The notes below the pieces were generated by a model. That model made no database searches, was not told the origin of the DNA, and was given only the letters and a program-made list of their open reading frames with translations. A DNA stretch of 64,000 bases. Source: Segatella albensis DSM 11370 = JCM 12258 (GTDB taxonomy: Bacteria; Bacteroidota; Bacteroidia; Bacteroidales; Bacteroidaceae). The translations under genes and the position numbers were made by a program. The stretch covers positions 62,001 to 126,000 of the forward strand of contig NZ_KE384540.1 of assembly GCF_000426565.1 (NCBI RefSeq), in the 5' to 3' direction. Position 1 is the stretch's first letter. Each line of letters opens with the position of its first letter. Shown here piece after piece: positions 17,178-26,303 of the stretch.

Positions 17178-17191
17178 CTTTTTTTTAATGT

Positions 17192-18142
17192 TTAGCAATG
17201 AAACTGATCAATATCGTGATTGCCATTGAGGAAATCACGTGCTTCCATTCTCTTCTTTCCAGAAATTTGTACGGTTTCCAATTGCAGCCATTCATCAGCG
17301 CAAGCAATCTGAAGATTCTTACCTTCGATGCGAATGCTTCCTGGTTCAGATGTTGTTGCTGCACCGGTTTTGCTTGTACGGAATATCTTTAATGTTTTAT
17401 GATTTGATAATTCTGTCCATGCTCCAGGATATGGACTTAATCCACGTATGAAATCATATACTTGTTTTGCTTTCTGATTCCAATTGATTTGACAGGTCTC
17501 CTTGAAGATCTTTGGTGCTGTATGGAGATCGTCAATTTCCGGTTGTGGCATGGAGTCTACCTTTCCGTCACCTTGCAATACAAGGTCTATGGTTTCTATG
17601 GCAATTTCTGCACCAAGATTCATCAGACCATCATATACGTATTCCACATCAGCATCGTCTGGAATTGGGAAATGTTTTTGTAGAATGATGCGACCAGTGT
17701 CAATATCATGATCAAGGAAAAATGTTGTAACGCCAGTTTCTGTTTCTCCGTTAATTACAGCCCAGTTGATTGGAGCTGCACCACGATATTGTGGAAGTAA
17801 TGCGGCGTGTACGTTGAAGGTACCAAATCGAGGCATACCCCATACGACTTCGGGAAGCATTCGGAATGCAACGACAACCTGAAGGTCTGCTTTATAGCTG
17901 GCCAGTTGTTCGATGAAGGCAGGATCTTTCATCTTTACCGGTTGAAGGACAGGAAGATTGTGTGCAAGAGCATACTGCTTAACCTGAGAAGGTTGAAGTT
18001 GGTCTTGATGTCGTCCTACTGGTTTATCGGGTTGGGTTACTACAGCTACTACATTGTAGCCGCCCTCAATCAGTCGCTGGAGTGTACCAACGGCAAATTC
18101 AGGTGTACCCATAAATATGATTCTTAAATCTTTCTTTTCCAT
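17192..18142 (-). CDS. fmt: Methionyl-tRNA formyltransferase
   Basis: Fmt formylates Met-tRNAi using 10-formyl-THF. The protein of about 316 residues begins MEKKDLRIIFMGTPEFAVGT and has the catalytic segment FNVHAALLPQYRGAAPINWA with the GETETGVTTFFLDHDIDTG signature. An OB-fold-like C-terminal domain follows (about 210-316). An in-frame ATG lies at 18148, but the -7 box at 18151-18158 puts transcription start at about 18143-18146, so ATG 18142 is preferred. The next gene downstream is the ClC channel. Confidence 0.94.
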   Translation of the reverse strand: MEKKDLRIIFMGTPEFAVGTLQRLIEGGYNVVAVVTQPDKPVGRHQDQLQPSQVKQYALAHNLPVLQPVKMKDPAFIEQLASYKADLQVVVAFRMLPEVVWGMPRFGTFNVHAALLPQYRGAAPINWAVINGETETGVTTFFLDHDIDTGRIILQKHFPIPDDADVEYVYDGLMNLGAEIAIETIDLVLQGDGKVDSMPQPEIDDLHTAPKIFKETCQINWNQKAKQVYDFIRGLSPYPGAWTELSNHKTLKIFRTSKTGAATTSEPGSIRIEGKNLQIACADEWLQLETVQISGKKRMEARDFLNGNHDIDQFHC

Positions 18143-18150
18143 AATCATTG

Positions 18151-18158
18151 CAAAAGTA
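18151..18158 (-). promoter_or_regulatory. -7 box for fmt
   Basis: Minus-strand TACTTTTG (18151-18158) adjoins the start codon, predicting a leaderless or very short-leader mRNA. No clear -33 element is visible. Confidence 0.55.
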
Positions 18159-18167
18159 ATAAAAAGA

Positions 18168-18198
18168 TTTGGAAATCCATAAAAAATGTGTAATTTTG
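18168..18198 (+). promoter_or_regulatory. Promoter of tsaC
   Basis: TTTG (18168-18171), a 19-base spacer and TAATTTTG (18191-18198) match the consensus. It is back to back with the fmt promoter and supports ATG 18220 as the start. Confidence 0.75.
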
Positions 18199-18219
18199 CC
18201 GAAAATATTTTTATTGGAT

Positions 18220-18798
18220 ATGAAACAAGAAGAAGATATTAAAAATGCAGTAGAATGTATGCGTAAAGGAGGCGTAATCCTTTATCCTACAGATACTGTT
18301 TGGGGTATTGGATGTGATGCAACGAATGCTGAGGCTGTAGCTAAAGTTTATGCTATTAAGCATCGCGACGATCATAAAGCTTTGATTTGTTTGGTTGACG
18401 ATCAGAATCGTCTTGCAAGATATTTTAGAAATGTTCCAGAAGTGGCTTGGCAGTTGTTTGATAGTATTGCTGAGGGGGGTAAACCTACTACTGTCATTCT
18501 TGATGACGCTGTTAATCTTGCGCCAAATCTAATTGGGGATGACGGAAGTCAGGCTATGCGTATCACCCAGGAACCTTTTAGTAAGGAACTTTGTTATCGT
18601 TTCCAGAAACCTATTGTTAGTACGAGTGCGAATATTAGTGGTAATCCTGCTGCTGCTAACTATGGCGATATAGACCCGCAATTACTTGAAGCTGTTGATT
18701 ATGTTTGTTGGAGTCGTCGTCAGGAGCATAAGCCACATACTCCAAGTAGTATTGTGAAACTTGATAAGTCTGGTCACATAACGATTATTAGAAAGTGA
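18220..18798 (+). CDS. tsaC: L-threonylcarbamoyladenylate synthase (Sua5/YrdC family)
   Basis: The enzyme makes threonylcarbamoyl-AMP for the t6A37 modification of ANN-reading tRNAs. The protein of 192 residues has GGVILYPTDTVWGIGCDATN near the N-terminus, the KHRDDHKALICLV segment, and SANISGNPAA in the C-terminal half. The length fits the short TsaC/YrdC form without the Sua5 domain. The frame is open back to 18169, but the promoter position excludes that start. Confidence 0.92.
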   Translation: MKQEEDIKNAVECMRKGGVILYPTDTVWGIGCDATNAEAVAKVYAIKHRDDHKALICLVDDQNRLARYFRNVPEVAWQLFDSIAEGGKPTTVILDDAVNLAPNLIGDDGSQAMRITQEPFSKELCYRFQKPIVSTSANISGNPAAANYGDIDPQLLEAVDYVCWSRRQEHKPHTPSSIVKLDKSGHITIIRK

Positions 18799-18823
18799 GA
18801 TTATCTATATCAATATAAAATTG

Positions 18824-18855
18824 AAGAGCACTGATTTTTAGTTCAGTGCTCTTTT
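18824..18855. terminator. Bidirectional terminator between tsaC and rfbA
   Basis: AAGAGCACTGA (18824-18834) and TCAGTGCTCTT (18843-18853) form an 11-bp stem with an 8-base loop and a short T-run on the plus strand. A T-rich run also follows on the minus strand. It separates two convergent units. Confidence 0.82.
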
Positions 18856-18872
18856 CATATTAAATTACTCTC

Positions 18873-19754
18873 TTAGATTTGTTTTCCTTCTGCAAGTTCT
18901 AGAAGGTATTTTCCATAATTGTTCTTTAACATCGGTTGCGCGAGGGCCTTCAGTTGTTCTGAATTTATCCAACCTTTTTTGAATGCAATCTCTTCAAGAC
19001 ATGCTACTTTTAGTCCCTGTCGTTTTTCGATAACCTCTATGAAGGTGGATGCCTCGCTGAGACTATCGTGTGTTCCAGTGTCGAGCCATGCGAATCCGCG
19101 TTGTAGAGTGCGGACCATCAGATTTTTCTGAGCCAAATATTCTTGGTTTACTGATGTTATTTCAAGCTCTCCGCGAGCACTTGGCTTAATCTGTTTGGCT
19201 ATTTCGACAACGCTGTTAGGGTAGAAGTATAGTCCGACAACGGCATAGTTGCTCTTTGGCTTCGTAGGCTTTTCTTCAATGCTCAGGCAATTACCTTCTT
19301 TGTCAAATTCTGCCACACCGTAGCGTTCAGGGTCGTTTACGTAATATCCAAAGACACTGGCCTTCCCCTCGTTGCATGCTTTTACACTCTCTTTTAGTAG
19401 ACCGGTAAATCCGGCACCATAGAAAATATTGTCACCTAGTACTAAACAGACATCATCGTTACCGATGAATCTTTCTCCGATAATGAAGGCTTGTGCTAAT
19501 CCGTCAGGAGATGGTTGCTCAGCATATTCAAAGTTTACCCCTAAGTCTTTGCCATCGCCAAGAAGACGACGGAATCCTGGTAAGTCATCTGGTGTTGAGA
19601 TGATTAATATGTCGCGAATACCAGCAAGCATCAATACCGAGATAGGGTAATATATCATCGGTTTGTCGAAAATAGGAATCAACTGCTTACTAATTCCTTT
19701 GGTAATGGGGTAGAGGCGTGTGCCAGACCCTCCAGCTAATACGATACCTTTCAT
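18873..19754 (-). CDS. rfbA: Glucose-1-phosphate thymidylyltransferase
   Basis: RmlA/RfbA makes dTDP-glucose, the first step to dTDP-rhamnose. The 293-residue protein begins [18 protein letters not shown] (nucleotidyltransferase signature), followed by [29 protein letters not shown] and [19 protein letters not shown]. The C-terminal helices typical of RmlA ([12 protein letters not shown] and beyond) are present. It starts two bases after the stop of the sugar transferase gene, so the two form an operon. No rmlB or rmlC is next to it. Confidence 0.95.
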   Translation of the reverse strand: MKGIVLAGGSGTRLYPITKGISKQLIPIFDKPMIYYPISVLMLAGIRDILIISTPDDLPGFRRLLGDGKDLGVNFEYAEQPSPDGLAQAFIIGERFIGNDDVCLVLGDNIFYGAGFTGLLKESVKACNEGKASVFGYYVNDPERYGVAEFDKEGNCLSIEEKPTKPKSNYAVVGLYFYPNSVVEIAKQIKPSARGELEITSVNQEYLAQKNLMVRTLQRGFAWLDTGTHDSLSEASTFIEVIEKRQGLKVACLEEIAFKKGWINSEQLKALAQPMLKNNYGKYLLELAEGKQI

Positions 19755-19756
19755 AA

Positions 19757-21226
19757 TTAATATGCGTGTTTGTCTGGGATAATAATACTCTTTGCTGTTA
19801 AAATGATAATTCTAATATCTAGCCATGGAGTCCAATTCTCAATATACCAAATATCTCTTTTGATACGTTCCTCCATCTGCCATACTTCCTTGGTTTCTCC
19901 ACGACAACCTGTTACCTGAGCCCATCCTGTGATACCAGGTTTGCAGAAGTGTCTTACCATGTATTTGTCAATGAGCTGACTATATGTCGTGGTGTGATAG
20001 ATCATGTGTGGTCGTGGACCGACAATACTCATGTCGCCTAATAGTACATTAATGAATTGGGGAAATTCATCAATGTTGGTTTTACGCATGAAATCACCGA
20101 AAGAGAATTTTCGTGGGTCGTTCTTTGTTGCCTGTTTTTTATCTGCGTCTGAACTGATATGCATGGAGCGGAATTTCATCATGTTGAAATTGGCGCCGTT
20201 AAGACCTGTTCGCTCTTGAAAAAAGAATATCGGTCCTGCACTCTGTAAATGAATCATGAATGAAATGATAGGAACGAATGGAGTAATGACGGCAATAGCT
20301 AAAAGACTGAGGAGGATATCGAAAGATCGTTTGATGAAACGATTCCCCATGCTCTGTAATGGTTCTATGTGATTGGTAAATAAATCCATTTCGCCTACAC
20401 GCTCAGGGGTGAGATTGAGTTTGTAGCTACCGAATAAACGTGGTACATAATAGAAATGGATGATATTTTTGTCACAGAACCTCATTAATGTTACGATTTC
20501 GTCTGTGTAATCGTGTGAAAGAGATACGAACATTTCATCACAATTCGGAAGGATGATGGTATCTTTTGTTGCGTTATTATTGGAAATCGCATTGCCTGAT
20601 TTCGCAGTATAATCCATATAGTGACGTACTCTTTCTATTAGGTCGTGACGAGTGCCGAGATGCTTGAATCCTGCGGGGGCTCCTTTTAATTCCTTGTTGC
20701 TAAAATATCCTGCTACGCGATAACCTATGGAGGGATCGCTTATCATATAGTTATAAAGTTCAAGGATGGCAGGGTCACAACCTACAAAAAGTACACGACG
20801 TGTGTTTCGTCCTAAGGCACGATAATGTTTTAGTACGTCTTTCTCTACATATCTAGAGCACATGATCGCAAAGAAATAGATGCAAAAGAATATGATGGAG
20901 AATGCCAAAAATGATTCTGACGGACATAAGAACTGTAGAAATGTAAATGTCAGAATCAGTTGCGTAATAGAAAGTTTTAGAACTCTGTGTAGAACCTGAT
21001 CAAATTGAATTTGACGGAAGTGGATGATGGTACAAAAGAAATATTGGGCAATTCCGAATGCCATATTTGCTGCGAGTACAGATATTTTTGTGGCTGCAGT
21101 AAAGTAATATGGTGTAATACTAGGAATATAATTGATAAATATTCCCAATAATGTATTGAGGATAATCCAATCACTTAGCATTACAGAAGTGCGTATAATA
21201 TTTGTTCCACTTGTTGCTTGTCTCAT
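19757..21226 (-). CDS. Polyprenyl-phosphate sugar-1-phosphate transferase (WcaJ/WbaP type)
   Basis: This 489-residue inner-membrane enzyme should start polysaccharide repeat-unit synthesis by moving a sugar-1-phosphate onto undecaprenyl phosphate. Four to five N-terminal helices (about residues 10-130) precede a Rossmann-like middle domain ([20 protein letters not shown]). A fifth helix and the catalytic sugar-transferase domain follow, with [56 protein letters not shown] and GPRPH. It is first in an operon with rfbA. The sugar is often glucose in this group, but that is not provable here. Confidence 0.9.
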   Translation of the reverse strand: MRQATSGTNIIRTSVMLSDWIILNTLLGIFINYIPSITPYYFTAATKISVLAANMAFGIAQYFFCTIIHFRQIQFDQVLHRVLKLSITQLILTFTFLQFLCPSESFLAFSIIFFCIYFFAIMCSRYVEKDVLKHYRALGRNTRRVLFVGCDPAILELYNYMISDPSIGYRVAGYFSNKELKGAPAGFKHLGTRHDLIERVRHYMDYTAKSGNAISNNNATKDTIILPNCDEMFVSLSHDYTDEIVTLMRFCDKNIIHFYYVPRLFGSYKLNLTPERVGEMDLFTNHIEPLQSMGNRFIKRSFDILLSLLAIAVITPFVPIISFMIHLQSAGPIFFFQERTGLNGANFNMMKFRSMHISSDADKKQATKNDPRKFSFGDFMRKTNIDEFPQFINVLLGDMSIVGPRPHMIYHTTTYSQLIDKYMVRHFCKPGITGWAQVTGCRGETKEVWQMEERIKRDIWYIENWTPWLDIRIIILTAKSIIIPDKHAY

Positions 21227-21273
21227 GGTTGTAAGTTATAATGATGTAAACTTAGTTTGAGTTTTAAACTTTG

Positions 21274-21281
21274 CAAAAGTA
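21274..21281 (-). promoter_or_regulatory. -7 box for the sugar transferase/rfbA unit
   Basis: Minus-strand TACTTTTG, about 48 bases before the start codon. The -33 region is not convincing. Confidence 0.5.
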
Positions 21282-21332
21282 CAAATTTTAATTGATAGGA
21301 AAGTGCTTTTTCTGAAAAAACATTCCACAACT

Positions 21333-21364
21333 TTTGTTTTTTTCATGAATTTAAGCTACCTTTG
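21333..21364 (+). promoter_or_regulatory. Promoter of the gene at 21415
   Basis: TTTG (21333-21336), a 20-base spacer and TACCTTTG (21357-21364) match the consensus. The predicted leader is about 44 bases. Confidence 0.75.
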
Positions 21365-21414
21365 TACAATCAAAATAGTGTTTAATTTATAATAAAATAA
21401 GATTTTTTTTTACG

Positions 21415-22062
21415 ATGGGAATACTAAATAAACTCTTCGGAAAGAAGGGAGAAGAAAAGAAAATTGGTGGTATGGAAGATTATATGACCTTGGTAAGGGT
21501 CTATTTTCAAGCTGCGTTGGCGGAGAAGATGGGTATCACCAATTTGGCTATGGTTCCTGATCTTCGAATCTTTAAGGTAACTTTCAAGATTCCTACTCAA
21601 AATAATAAGTTAGGCGTTGGAGAGAAAGCTGCTGTTAAAAAGATGATGAAAAATATGTATAAAGTTGATGACGCTTGGTTCAAAGAAATTGATGCAAGTA
21701 TTCGCAAAAACTGTCATAAAATACAGGATGTGAATACTTATCTTATTCAATTTCAGGGTTTGACTCAAGAGTTGATGATGCTTATTGGTAATCTGATGAA
21801 GTTCAAACTTCGTCTGCCTAGTATTTTCAAGAAAGCTCTGTATGGTCTTACCCAACAGCAGGTAGAAGATATATTCAATAAAAATGATTGGAAAGATCCA
21901 TCTGTTGTAAAGAGCATTATGAGTGTCCGTCAGTTGGATCATCGTTTGGGATTCAGTCATAAATGGATTACAGACTTTGTGTTCCAGGTAGTAATGCTTG
22001 CTAAAAAGGAACCTAAGCCTAGTGAAGAGCAGGTAGAAGCTGCAAAGGCAAAAATGAAATAG
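21415..22062 (+). CDS. Conserved-looking protein of unknown function
   Basis: I do not recognise this 215-residue protein. It begins MGILNKLFGKKGEEKKIGG, is Lys-rich and mostly helical, has no signal peptide or transmembrane helix, and ends in a charged tail (PSEEQVEAAKAKMK). The middle contains GLTQELMMLIGNLMKFKLRL. It has a strong own promoter and lies before the coiled-coil/zapA/rny genes, which have a separate promoter. The codon pattern and good promoter argue it is real. Confidence 0.7.
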   Translation: MGILNKLFGKKGEEKKIGGMEDYMTLVRVYFQAALAEKMGITNLAMVPDLRIFKVTFKIPTQNNKLGVGEKAAVKKMMKNMYKVDDAWFKEIDASIRKNCHKIQDVNTYLIQFQGLTQELMMLIGNLMKFKLRLPSIFKKALYGLTQQQVEDIFNKNDWKDPSVVKSIMSVRQLDHRLGFSHKWITDFVFQVVMLAKKEPKPSEEQVEAAKAKMK

Positions 22063-22085
22063 TTAAAGAAAAACTTGAAGCAAAA

Positions 22086-22117
22086 TTTGCATAATTCAAT
22101 AATTTGGATTATCTTTG
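22086..22117 (+). promoter_or_regulatory. Promoter of the coiled-coil/zapA/rny unit
   Basis: TTTG (22086-22089), a 20-base spacer and TATCTTTG (22110-22117). The start predicted at about 22123 excludes the upstream in-frame start at 22115 for the next gene. Confidence 0.75.
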
Positions 22118-22135
22118 CGACAAATTATAATCAAA

Positions 22136-22429
22136 ATGAACGCAACTGAGAAGACTATAAATACTTTTACGACCCGTGTAAGGCAGATGATTCTCCGTTT
22201 CAATGAAATAAAGACGGAAAATAGCGAGCTGTATGCTATGGTCGATGAGCGCGATCAGAAAATAAAAGAACTGGAAGCGAAGTTGACCCAGGCGAATGCT
22301 GATTATGAGAGCCTCAAGATGGCCAAGATGCTTGAAGTGACCGATGGTGATTTGGAGGGAGCTAAAAAGAAAGTGGCCAAGCTCATTAGAGACGTGAATA
22401 AATGTATCACGCTAATTAATGATAAATAA
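22136..22429 (+). CDS. Small coiled-coil protein upstream of zapA
   Basis: This protein of 97 residues starts at ATG 22136 (MNATEKTINTF). The centre is a heptad-like coiled coil (RFNEIKTENSELYAMVDERD and following EAKLTQANADYESL). The end (KKKVAKLIRDVNKCITLI) is amphipathic. It ends six bases before zapA. A small coiled-coil protein next to ZapA recalls ZapB, the ZapA partner of gammaproteobacteria, but this is inference from position and shape, not from sequence identity. Confidence 0.75.
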   Translation: MNATEKTINTFTTRVRQMILRFNEIKTENSELYAMVDERDQKIKELEAKLTQANADYESLKMAKMLEVTDGDLEGAKKKVAKLIRDVNKCITLINDK

Positions 22430-22435
22430 TTCGAG

Positions 22436-22729
22436 ATGGCAGAACAAGAGAAATTACATATCAAATTGAACGTTTACGATACAGAGCTTTCTGTAAATGT
22501 ACCTCGATCAGAAGAGGAATATTATCGTAAGTCGGCCAAGTTGATTACTGATATTGTGAATTCCTACTCTCAGATCTTTAAAGGCAAGAAGAGTGATAAG
22601 GAAATCCTATATATGGCGCTTATAGATATTGCCTTACGTTATGAGAAAAACGAAGGCAAGAACGATACTGCGCCATATAATGATATTCTCCATAAGCTTA
22701 CCTCGGAGATTGAAGAGGCGCTGAAGTAG
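22436..22729 (+). CDS. zapA: Cell division protein ZapA
   Basis: This 97-residue protein has the ZapA layout: a short beta head ([20 protein letters not shown]) followed by [20 protein letters not shown] and a C-terminal helical region. ZapA binds and bundles FtsZ filaments at the division ring. It sits between a coiled-coil gene and rny, an order seen in other Bacteroidota. It probably shares the promoter at 22086-22117. Confidence 0.85.
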   Translation: MAEQEKLHIKLNVYDTELSVNVPRSEEEYYRKSAKLITDIVNSYSQIFKGKKSDKEILYMALIDIALRYEKNEGKNDTAPYNDILHKLTSEIEEALK

Positions 22730-22758
22730 AATATCTAACACCTAATAATTATAAAAGT

Positions 22759-24294
22759 ATGGTTATAATAATAATAACGGCTGTTGTGGCACTGCTTTTG
22801 GGCGGTGGCATCGGCTATGCTATTTTCCGTTATGTATTAACAGGAAAATATAATGAGATGTTGGCCCTTGCAAAGAAGGATGCTGATGTCATCAAAGAGA
22901 AAAAACTACTCGAAGTTAAAGAAAAATTCCTCAATAAGAAGAGTGAATTGGAGAATGAGGTGCGTCAGCGCAATCAGAAGATTCAGCAAGGTGAGAATCG
23001 ATTGAAACAGCGTGAGATTTCCTTGAATCAGCGTCAAGAGGAACTTGGACGTCGTAAGATGGAAGTTGACCAAAGTCAGCAGCGTATTGATAATGAGAAA
23101 AAATTGTTGGCTGTAAAACAGACTGAACTTGAGAAAATGCAGAAGCAGGAACAAGCCAAACTTGAAGAACTTTCAGGTTTGAGCGCTGAAGAAGCTAAGA
23201 CTCGTTTGGTTGAAAGTTTGAGAGATCAAGCCAAGCTCGATGCTGCTAGCTATGTGAATGAAATCATGGATGAGGCTAAGTTGAATGCAAATCAGCAGGC
23301 AAAGAAGATTGTCATCCAGACCATTCAGCGTGTTGCAACAGAAACGGCGATTGAAAATTCTGTAAGTGTATTCCATATTGACAATGATGAAGTGAAGGGA
23401 CGAATTATTGGTCGTGAGGGTCGAAATATTCGTGCTCTGGAGGCTGCTACAGGTGTTGAGATTGTCGTAGATGATACTCCTGATGCTGTTGTCATTTCTG
23501 CTTTTGATCCAATTCGTCGTGAGATTTGTCGTTTGGCTTTGCACCAGTTGGTAGCTGATGGACGAATTCATCCTGCCCGTATTGAGGAAGTTGTTACAAA
23601 GGTGAAGAAGCAGTTGGAGAATGAAATTATTGAGACTGGTAAGCGTACTGCTATCGATCTTGGTATTCATGGTTTACATCCAGAGCTTATTCGCATTGTA
23701 GGAAAGATGAAATATCGTTCTTCTTATGGTCAGAATCTTTTGCAGCATGCTCGTGAGACAGCCAATCTTTGTGCTGTGATGGCAAGTGAGTTAGGGCTGA
23801 ATCCAAAGAAAGCTAAGCGTGCTGGTCTGCTTCATGATATTGGTAAGGTGCCAGATGAGGAGAGTGAATTGCCACATGCTCTGTATGGTGCTAAGATTGC
23901 AGAGAAGTTTAAGGAGAAACCAGATATTGTAAATGCAATTGCAGCCCATCATGATGAAGTAGAGATGACGAGTCTTCTTGCGCCAATCGTTCAGGTATGT
24001 GATGCTATTTCTGGTGCTCGCCCAGGTGCTCGTCGTGAGATTGTTGAAGCTTATATCAAGCGTTTGAACGATCTTGAGGCTATTGCTATGAGCTATCCTG
24101 GTGTAACAAAGACTTATGCAATTCAGGCTGGTCGTGAACTTCGTGTTATCGTTGGAGCTGATAAGATGAACGATGATGAGAGCATTAAGTTGAGTGATGA
24201 GATTGCTACAAAGATTCAGAATGAGATGACATATCCTGGTCAGGTGAAGATTACAGTTATCCGAGAAACTCGTTCTGTAGCTTATGCTAAGTAA
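22759..24294 (+). CDS. rny: Ribonuclease Y
   Basis: RNase Y is a membrane-anchored endoribonuclease that starts mRNA decay. The 511-residue protein has one N-terminal helix ([20 protein letters not shown]) and a long coiled coil (about residues 40-190). A KH domain follows with [20 protein letters not shown]. The catalytic HD domain contains [12 protein letters not shown] and AHHDEVE. Length and order are typical. It closes the unit and ends in a strong terminator. Confidence 0.95.
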   Translation: MVIIIITAVVALLLGGGIGYAIFRYVLTGKYNEMLALAKKDADVIKEKKLLEVKEKFLNKKSELENEVRQRNQKIQQGENRLKQREISLNQRQEELGRRKMEVDQSQQRIDNEKKLLAVKQTELEKMQKQEQAKLEELSGLSAEEAKTRLVESLRDQAKLDAASYVNEIMDEAKLNANQQAKKIVIQTIQRVATETAIENSVSVFHIDNDEVKGRIIGREGRNIRALEAATGVEIVVDDTPDAVVISAFDPIRREICRLALHQLVADGRIHPARIEEVVTKVKKQLENEIIETGKRTAIDLGIHGLHPELIRIVGKMKYRSSYGQNLLQHARETANLCAVMASELGLNPKKAKRAGLLHDIGKVPDEESELPHALYGAKIAEKFKEKPDIVNAIAAHHDEVEMTSLLAPIVQVCDAISGARPGARREIVEAYIKRLNDLEAIAMSYPGVTKTYAIQAGRELRVIVGADKMNDDESIKLSDEIATKIQNEMTYPGQVKITVIRETRSVAYAK

Positions 24295-24314
24295 ATATTT
24301 TAGTGGATACAATA

Positions 24315-24350
24315 AAAAGCCTTTCCAAATTTGATGGGAAGGCTTTTGTT
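24315..24350. terminator. Bidirectional terminator after rny
   Basis: AAAAGCCTTTCC (24315-24326) pairs with GGGAAGGCTTTT (24336-24347) through one G-T pair, with T-rich tails on both strands. It serves rny and the convergent LuxR gene. Confidence 0.85.
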
Positions 24351-24353
24351 GTT

Positions 24354-24974
24354 TTATATTTTATTGATATCTACATAGCCGTGCATCACGGCGTAGATGG
24401 TGAGAGCGCTTACACTTTTTATTCCCAGTTTCTCCTGAATATTTTTACGATGTGATATGACTGTGGTGAGTGAAATGTTGAGTTGATCAGCGATTTCCTT
24501 ATTGATTTTTCCTTGTGCAACTAGTGACAGTACCTCAATCTCGCGGTCAGAAAGTATCTTACCTTTTAGGGCTTTAGGCAAATCTGGGAGGTTCTTCCCA
24601 TGTGGGTGTCCATATTGTTCCAAAGCTAATAGGGCTTTTACAAGATGATCTTCAGGCATATTTACGCAGAGACATTTAAACTCTGATAAATGAGTGGTAG
24701 GGTCGTTTGACGTGGTGAGGACAATTGTCTTGCGAGCAATATCGTGGAAGAAACTACGCGATTCTACCACGACATTCATGGCTGCGAAATAGTGGAAATA
24801 GTTTTCTATGCCAGCCACTTTCAGTTCTTCTACTGACGCAAAGGAATCTACCGTCATGATGGGCAGGATATTCTGTAGCATTCCCTTCAGGCCAATTACG
24901 GCAAACGTATTAGGGTCGATAATAGCTATTTTAGGTCTTCCCCCCTTCATCATTTTATGATTCATATTTTCCAT
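24354..24974 (-). CDS. LuxR-type regulator with degenerate receiver-like domain
   Basis: This protein of about 206 residues starts at ATG 24974 (MENMNHKMMKGG). The N-terminal half has the shape of a response-regulator receiver (PKIAIIDPNTFAVIGLKGML and later KTIVLTTSND). The usual phospho-acceptor strand reads MNVVVESRSF, with no Asp at the expected place. The C-terminal LuxR helix-turn-helix is clear: LSDREIEVLSLVAQGKINKE and NISLTTVISHRKNIQEKLG. No histidine kinase is nearby. It follows the phospholipase-D-like gene by 20 bases and is probably the last gene of the kdsA unit. Confidence 0.83.
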   Translation of the reverse strand: MENMNHKMMKGGRPKIAIIDPNTFAVIGLKGMLQNILPIMTVDSFASVEELKVAGIENYFHYFAAMNVVVESRSFFHDIARKTIVLTTSNDPTTHLSEFKCLCVNMPEDHLVKALLALEQYGHPHGKNLPDLPKALKGKILSDREIEVLSLVAQGKINKEIADQLNISLTTVISHRKNIQEKLGIKSVSALTIYAVMHGYVDINKI

Positions 24975-24994
24975 AAATCTATTCAGAGAATTTA

Positions 24995-26260
24995 TTATAA
25001 GAATGGAGAAAGTAAGTTTGCCCACCAGCCGATATGTCGCTGAGTAGGTGTTCTCCATTTCCGCCACGACTCCTCTGTAAGTAAGAAGCTATCTTTTTTA
25101 TCTTTTTCGAAGAGGTCGGTTAACTGCTGGGTAGTATAAGGGTCTATGATTACAGCATTTTCCTCATAATCCCATCTCAAAGAGCGAGAATTCAAATTTG
25201 CCGATCCTACAGTACAGAACTTATCATCTACCATGATGATCTTTGTGTGATGGAATCCTGGAGTATACATCCATACAGAGCATCCTGCCTGCATTAGATT
25301 ATGGGCATTAAAGAAGCCACAGTCAGGTGTTAAAGGAATATCACTCTTGGTAGAAAGCATGATTTCTACCTTTACGCCACGTTTTACAGCCTTTTTCAAT
25401 GCCTTTTTAAGTTTCCTACTCAACGTGAAATAAGGGTTTATCAGTTTGATACTCTTTTTAGCATCATTGATGGCATTCACATAAAAGGTACGGATAATAT
25501 CATTCGAAGTGTGTGGCTCTCGATTGATGATTCCCACCATCTTCTTGTATCTTGTTGGCGTATTGTCAGCCTTTAGCCCTTTGAAGTATTTGGCAGGGAA
25601 TTCACCATAAAAATATTTTGGACCACGGATATCCTTGTTTGTCACTTTTTTCCACATTCTGATGAAGATACGCTGTAGCGTGTTCACCTCATCTCCCTCG
25701 ATGCGACAATGCATATCATTCCAGGTACCTATAGCTTTCTTACCTTTGATATAATAGTCTGCCACATTCATGCCTCCTGTGTAAGCTATCTTTCCGTCGA
25801 TTACAACAATCTTGCGATGATCACGATTAAAGATATCATCAAACCAAGGAAACTCTACAGGGTTGAACTCATAGATCTCGATACCTTTAGCCCTGATAGC
25901 CTTGAGATCCTTCTTTCGCATTGGTCTGTTATTCGACGAATTGCCGAAACCGTCAAAGAGTAGTCTTACCTCCACGCCCTCTTTCACTTTAGGTTCTAGA
26001 TGCTTGATGAGTTCGTGATTGATAGAATCGTTACGGAAGTTAAAATACTCCATGTGGATGCTGCTATGCGCCTGGTCGATGGCCTTGAACAGATCTGCGA
26101 ATTTCTGTTGACCATCCATGAGAAGTGTCACCGAATTGTTGTGCGAAAAGCTCACGCCCTTGCTGCGCAATTGGTTTACGATTAGTGAGTCACTCGTTTG
26201 TGCATTCACTAATGAACAGATAAGCAATCCGCAACCTAATAAAATATATTTAGTTTTCAC
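24995..26260 (-). CDS. Secreted phospholipase D/cardiolipin synthase-like protein
   Basis: This 421-residue protein has a cleavable-looking signal peptide (MKTKYILLGCGLLICSLVNA, cut before QTSDS) and two HKD motifs: DHRKIVVIDGKIAYTGG near residue 157 and HHTKIIMVDDKFCTVGSANL near 343. Cardiolipin synthases of this family join or exchange phosphatidyl groups, but usually carry one or two N-terminal membrane helices instead of a signal peptide. A periplasmic or outer-membrane-facing role is inferred. It lies 43 bases after kdsD and before a LuxR-type gene. Confidence 0.85.
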   Translation of the reverse strand: MKTKYILLGCGLLICSLVNAQTSDSLIVNQLRSKGVSFSHNNSVTLLMDGQQKFADLFKAIDQAHSSIHMEYFNFRNDSINHELIKHLEPKVKEGVEVRLLFDGFGNSSNNRPMRKKDLKAIRAKGIEIYEFNPVEFPWFDDIFNRDHRKIVVIDGKIAYTGGMNVADYYIKGKKAIGTWNDMHCRIEGDEVNTLQRIFIRMWKKVTNKDIRGPKYFYGEFPAKYFKGLKADNTPTRYKKMVGIINREPHTSNDIIRTFYVNAINDAKKSIKLINPYFTLSRKLKKALKKAVKRGVKVEIMLSTKSDIPLTPDCGFFNAHNLMQAGCSVWMYTPGFHHTKIIMVDDKFCTVGSANLNSRSLRWDYEENAVIIDPYTTQQLTDLFEKDKKDSFLLTEESWRKWRTPTQRHIGWWANLLSPFL

Positions 26261-26303
26261 AATAACTTATTCTCGATATTATCCCATACTAATCCCGAAG
26301 CAA

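Noticed and set aside
23173..23670. 165-codon minus-strand frame inside rny
   Set aside because: It is antisense to the strongly conserved KH/HD region of RNase Y; the low-complexity Leu/Asn/Ser/Thr-rich product is typical of a shadow frame.
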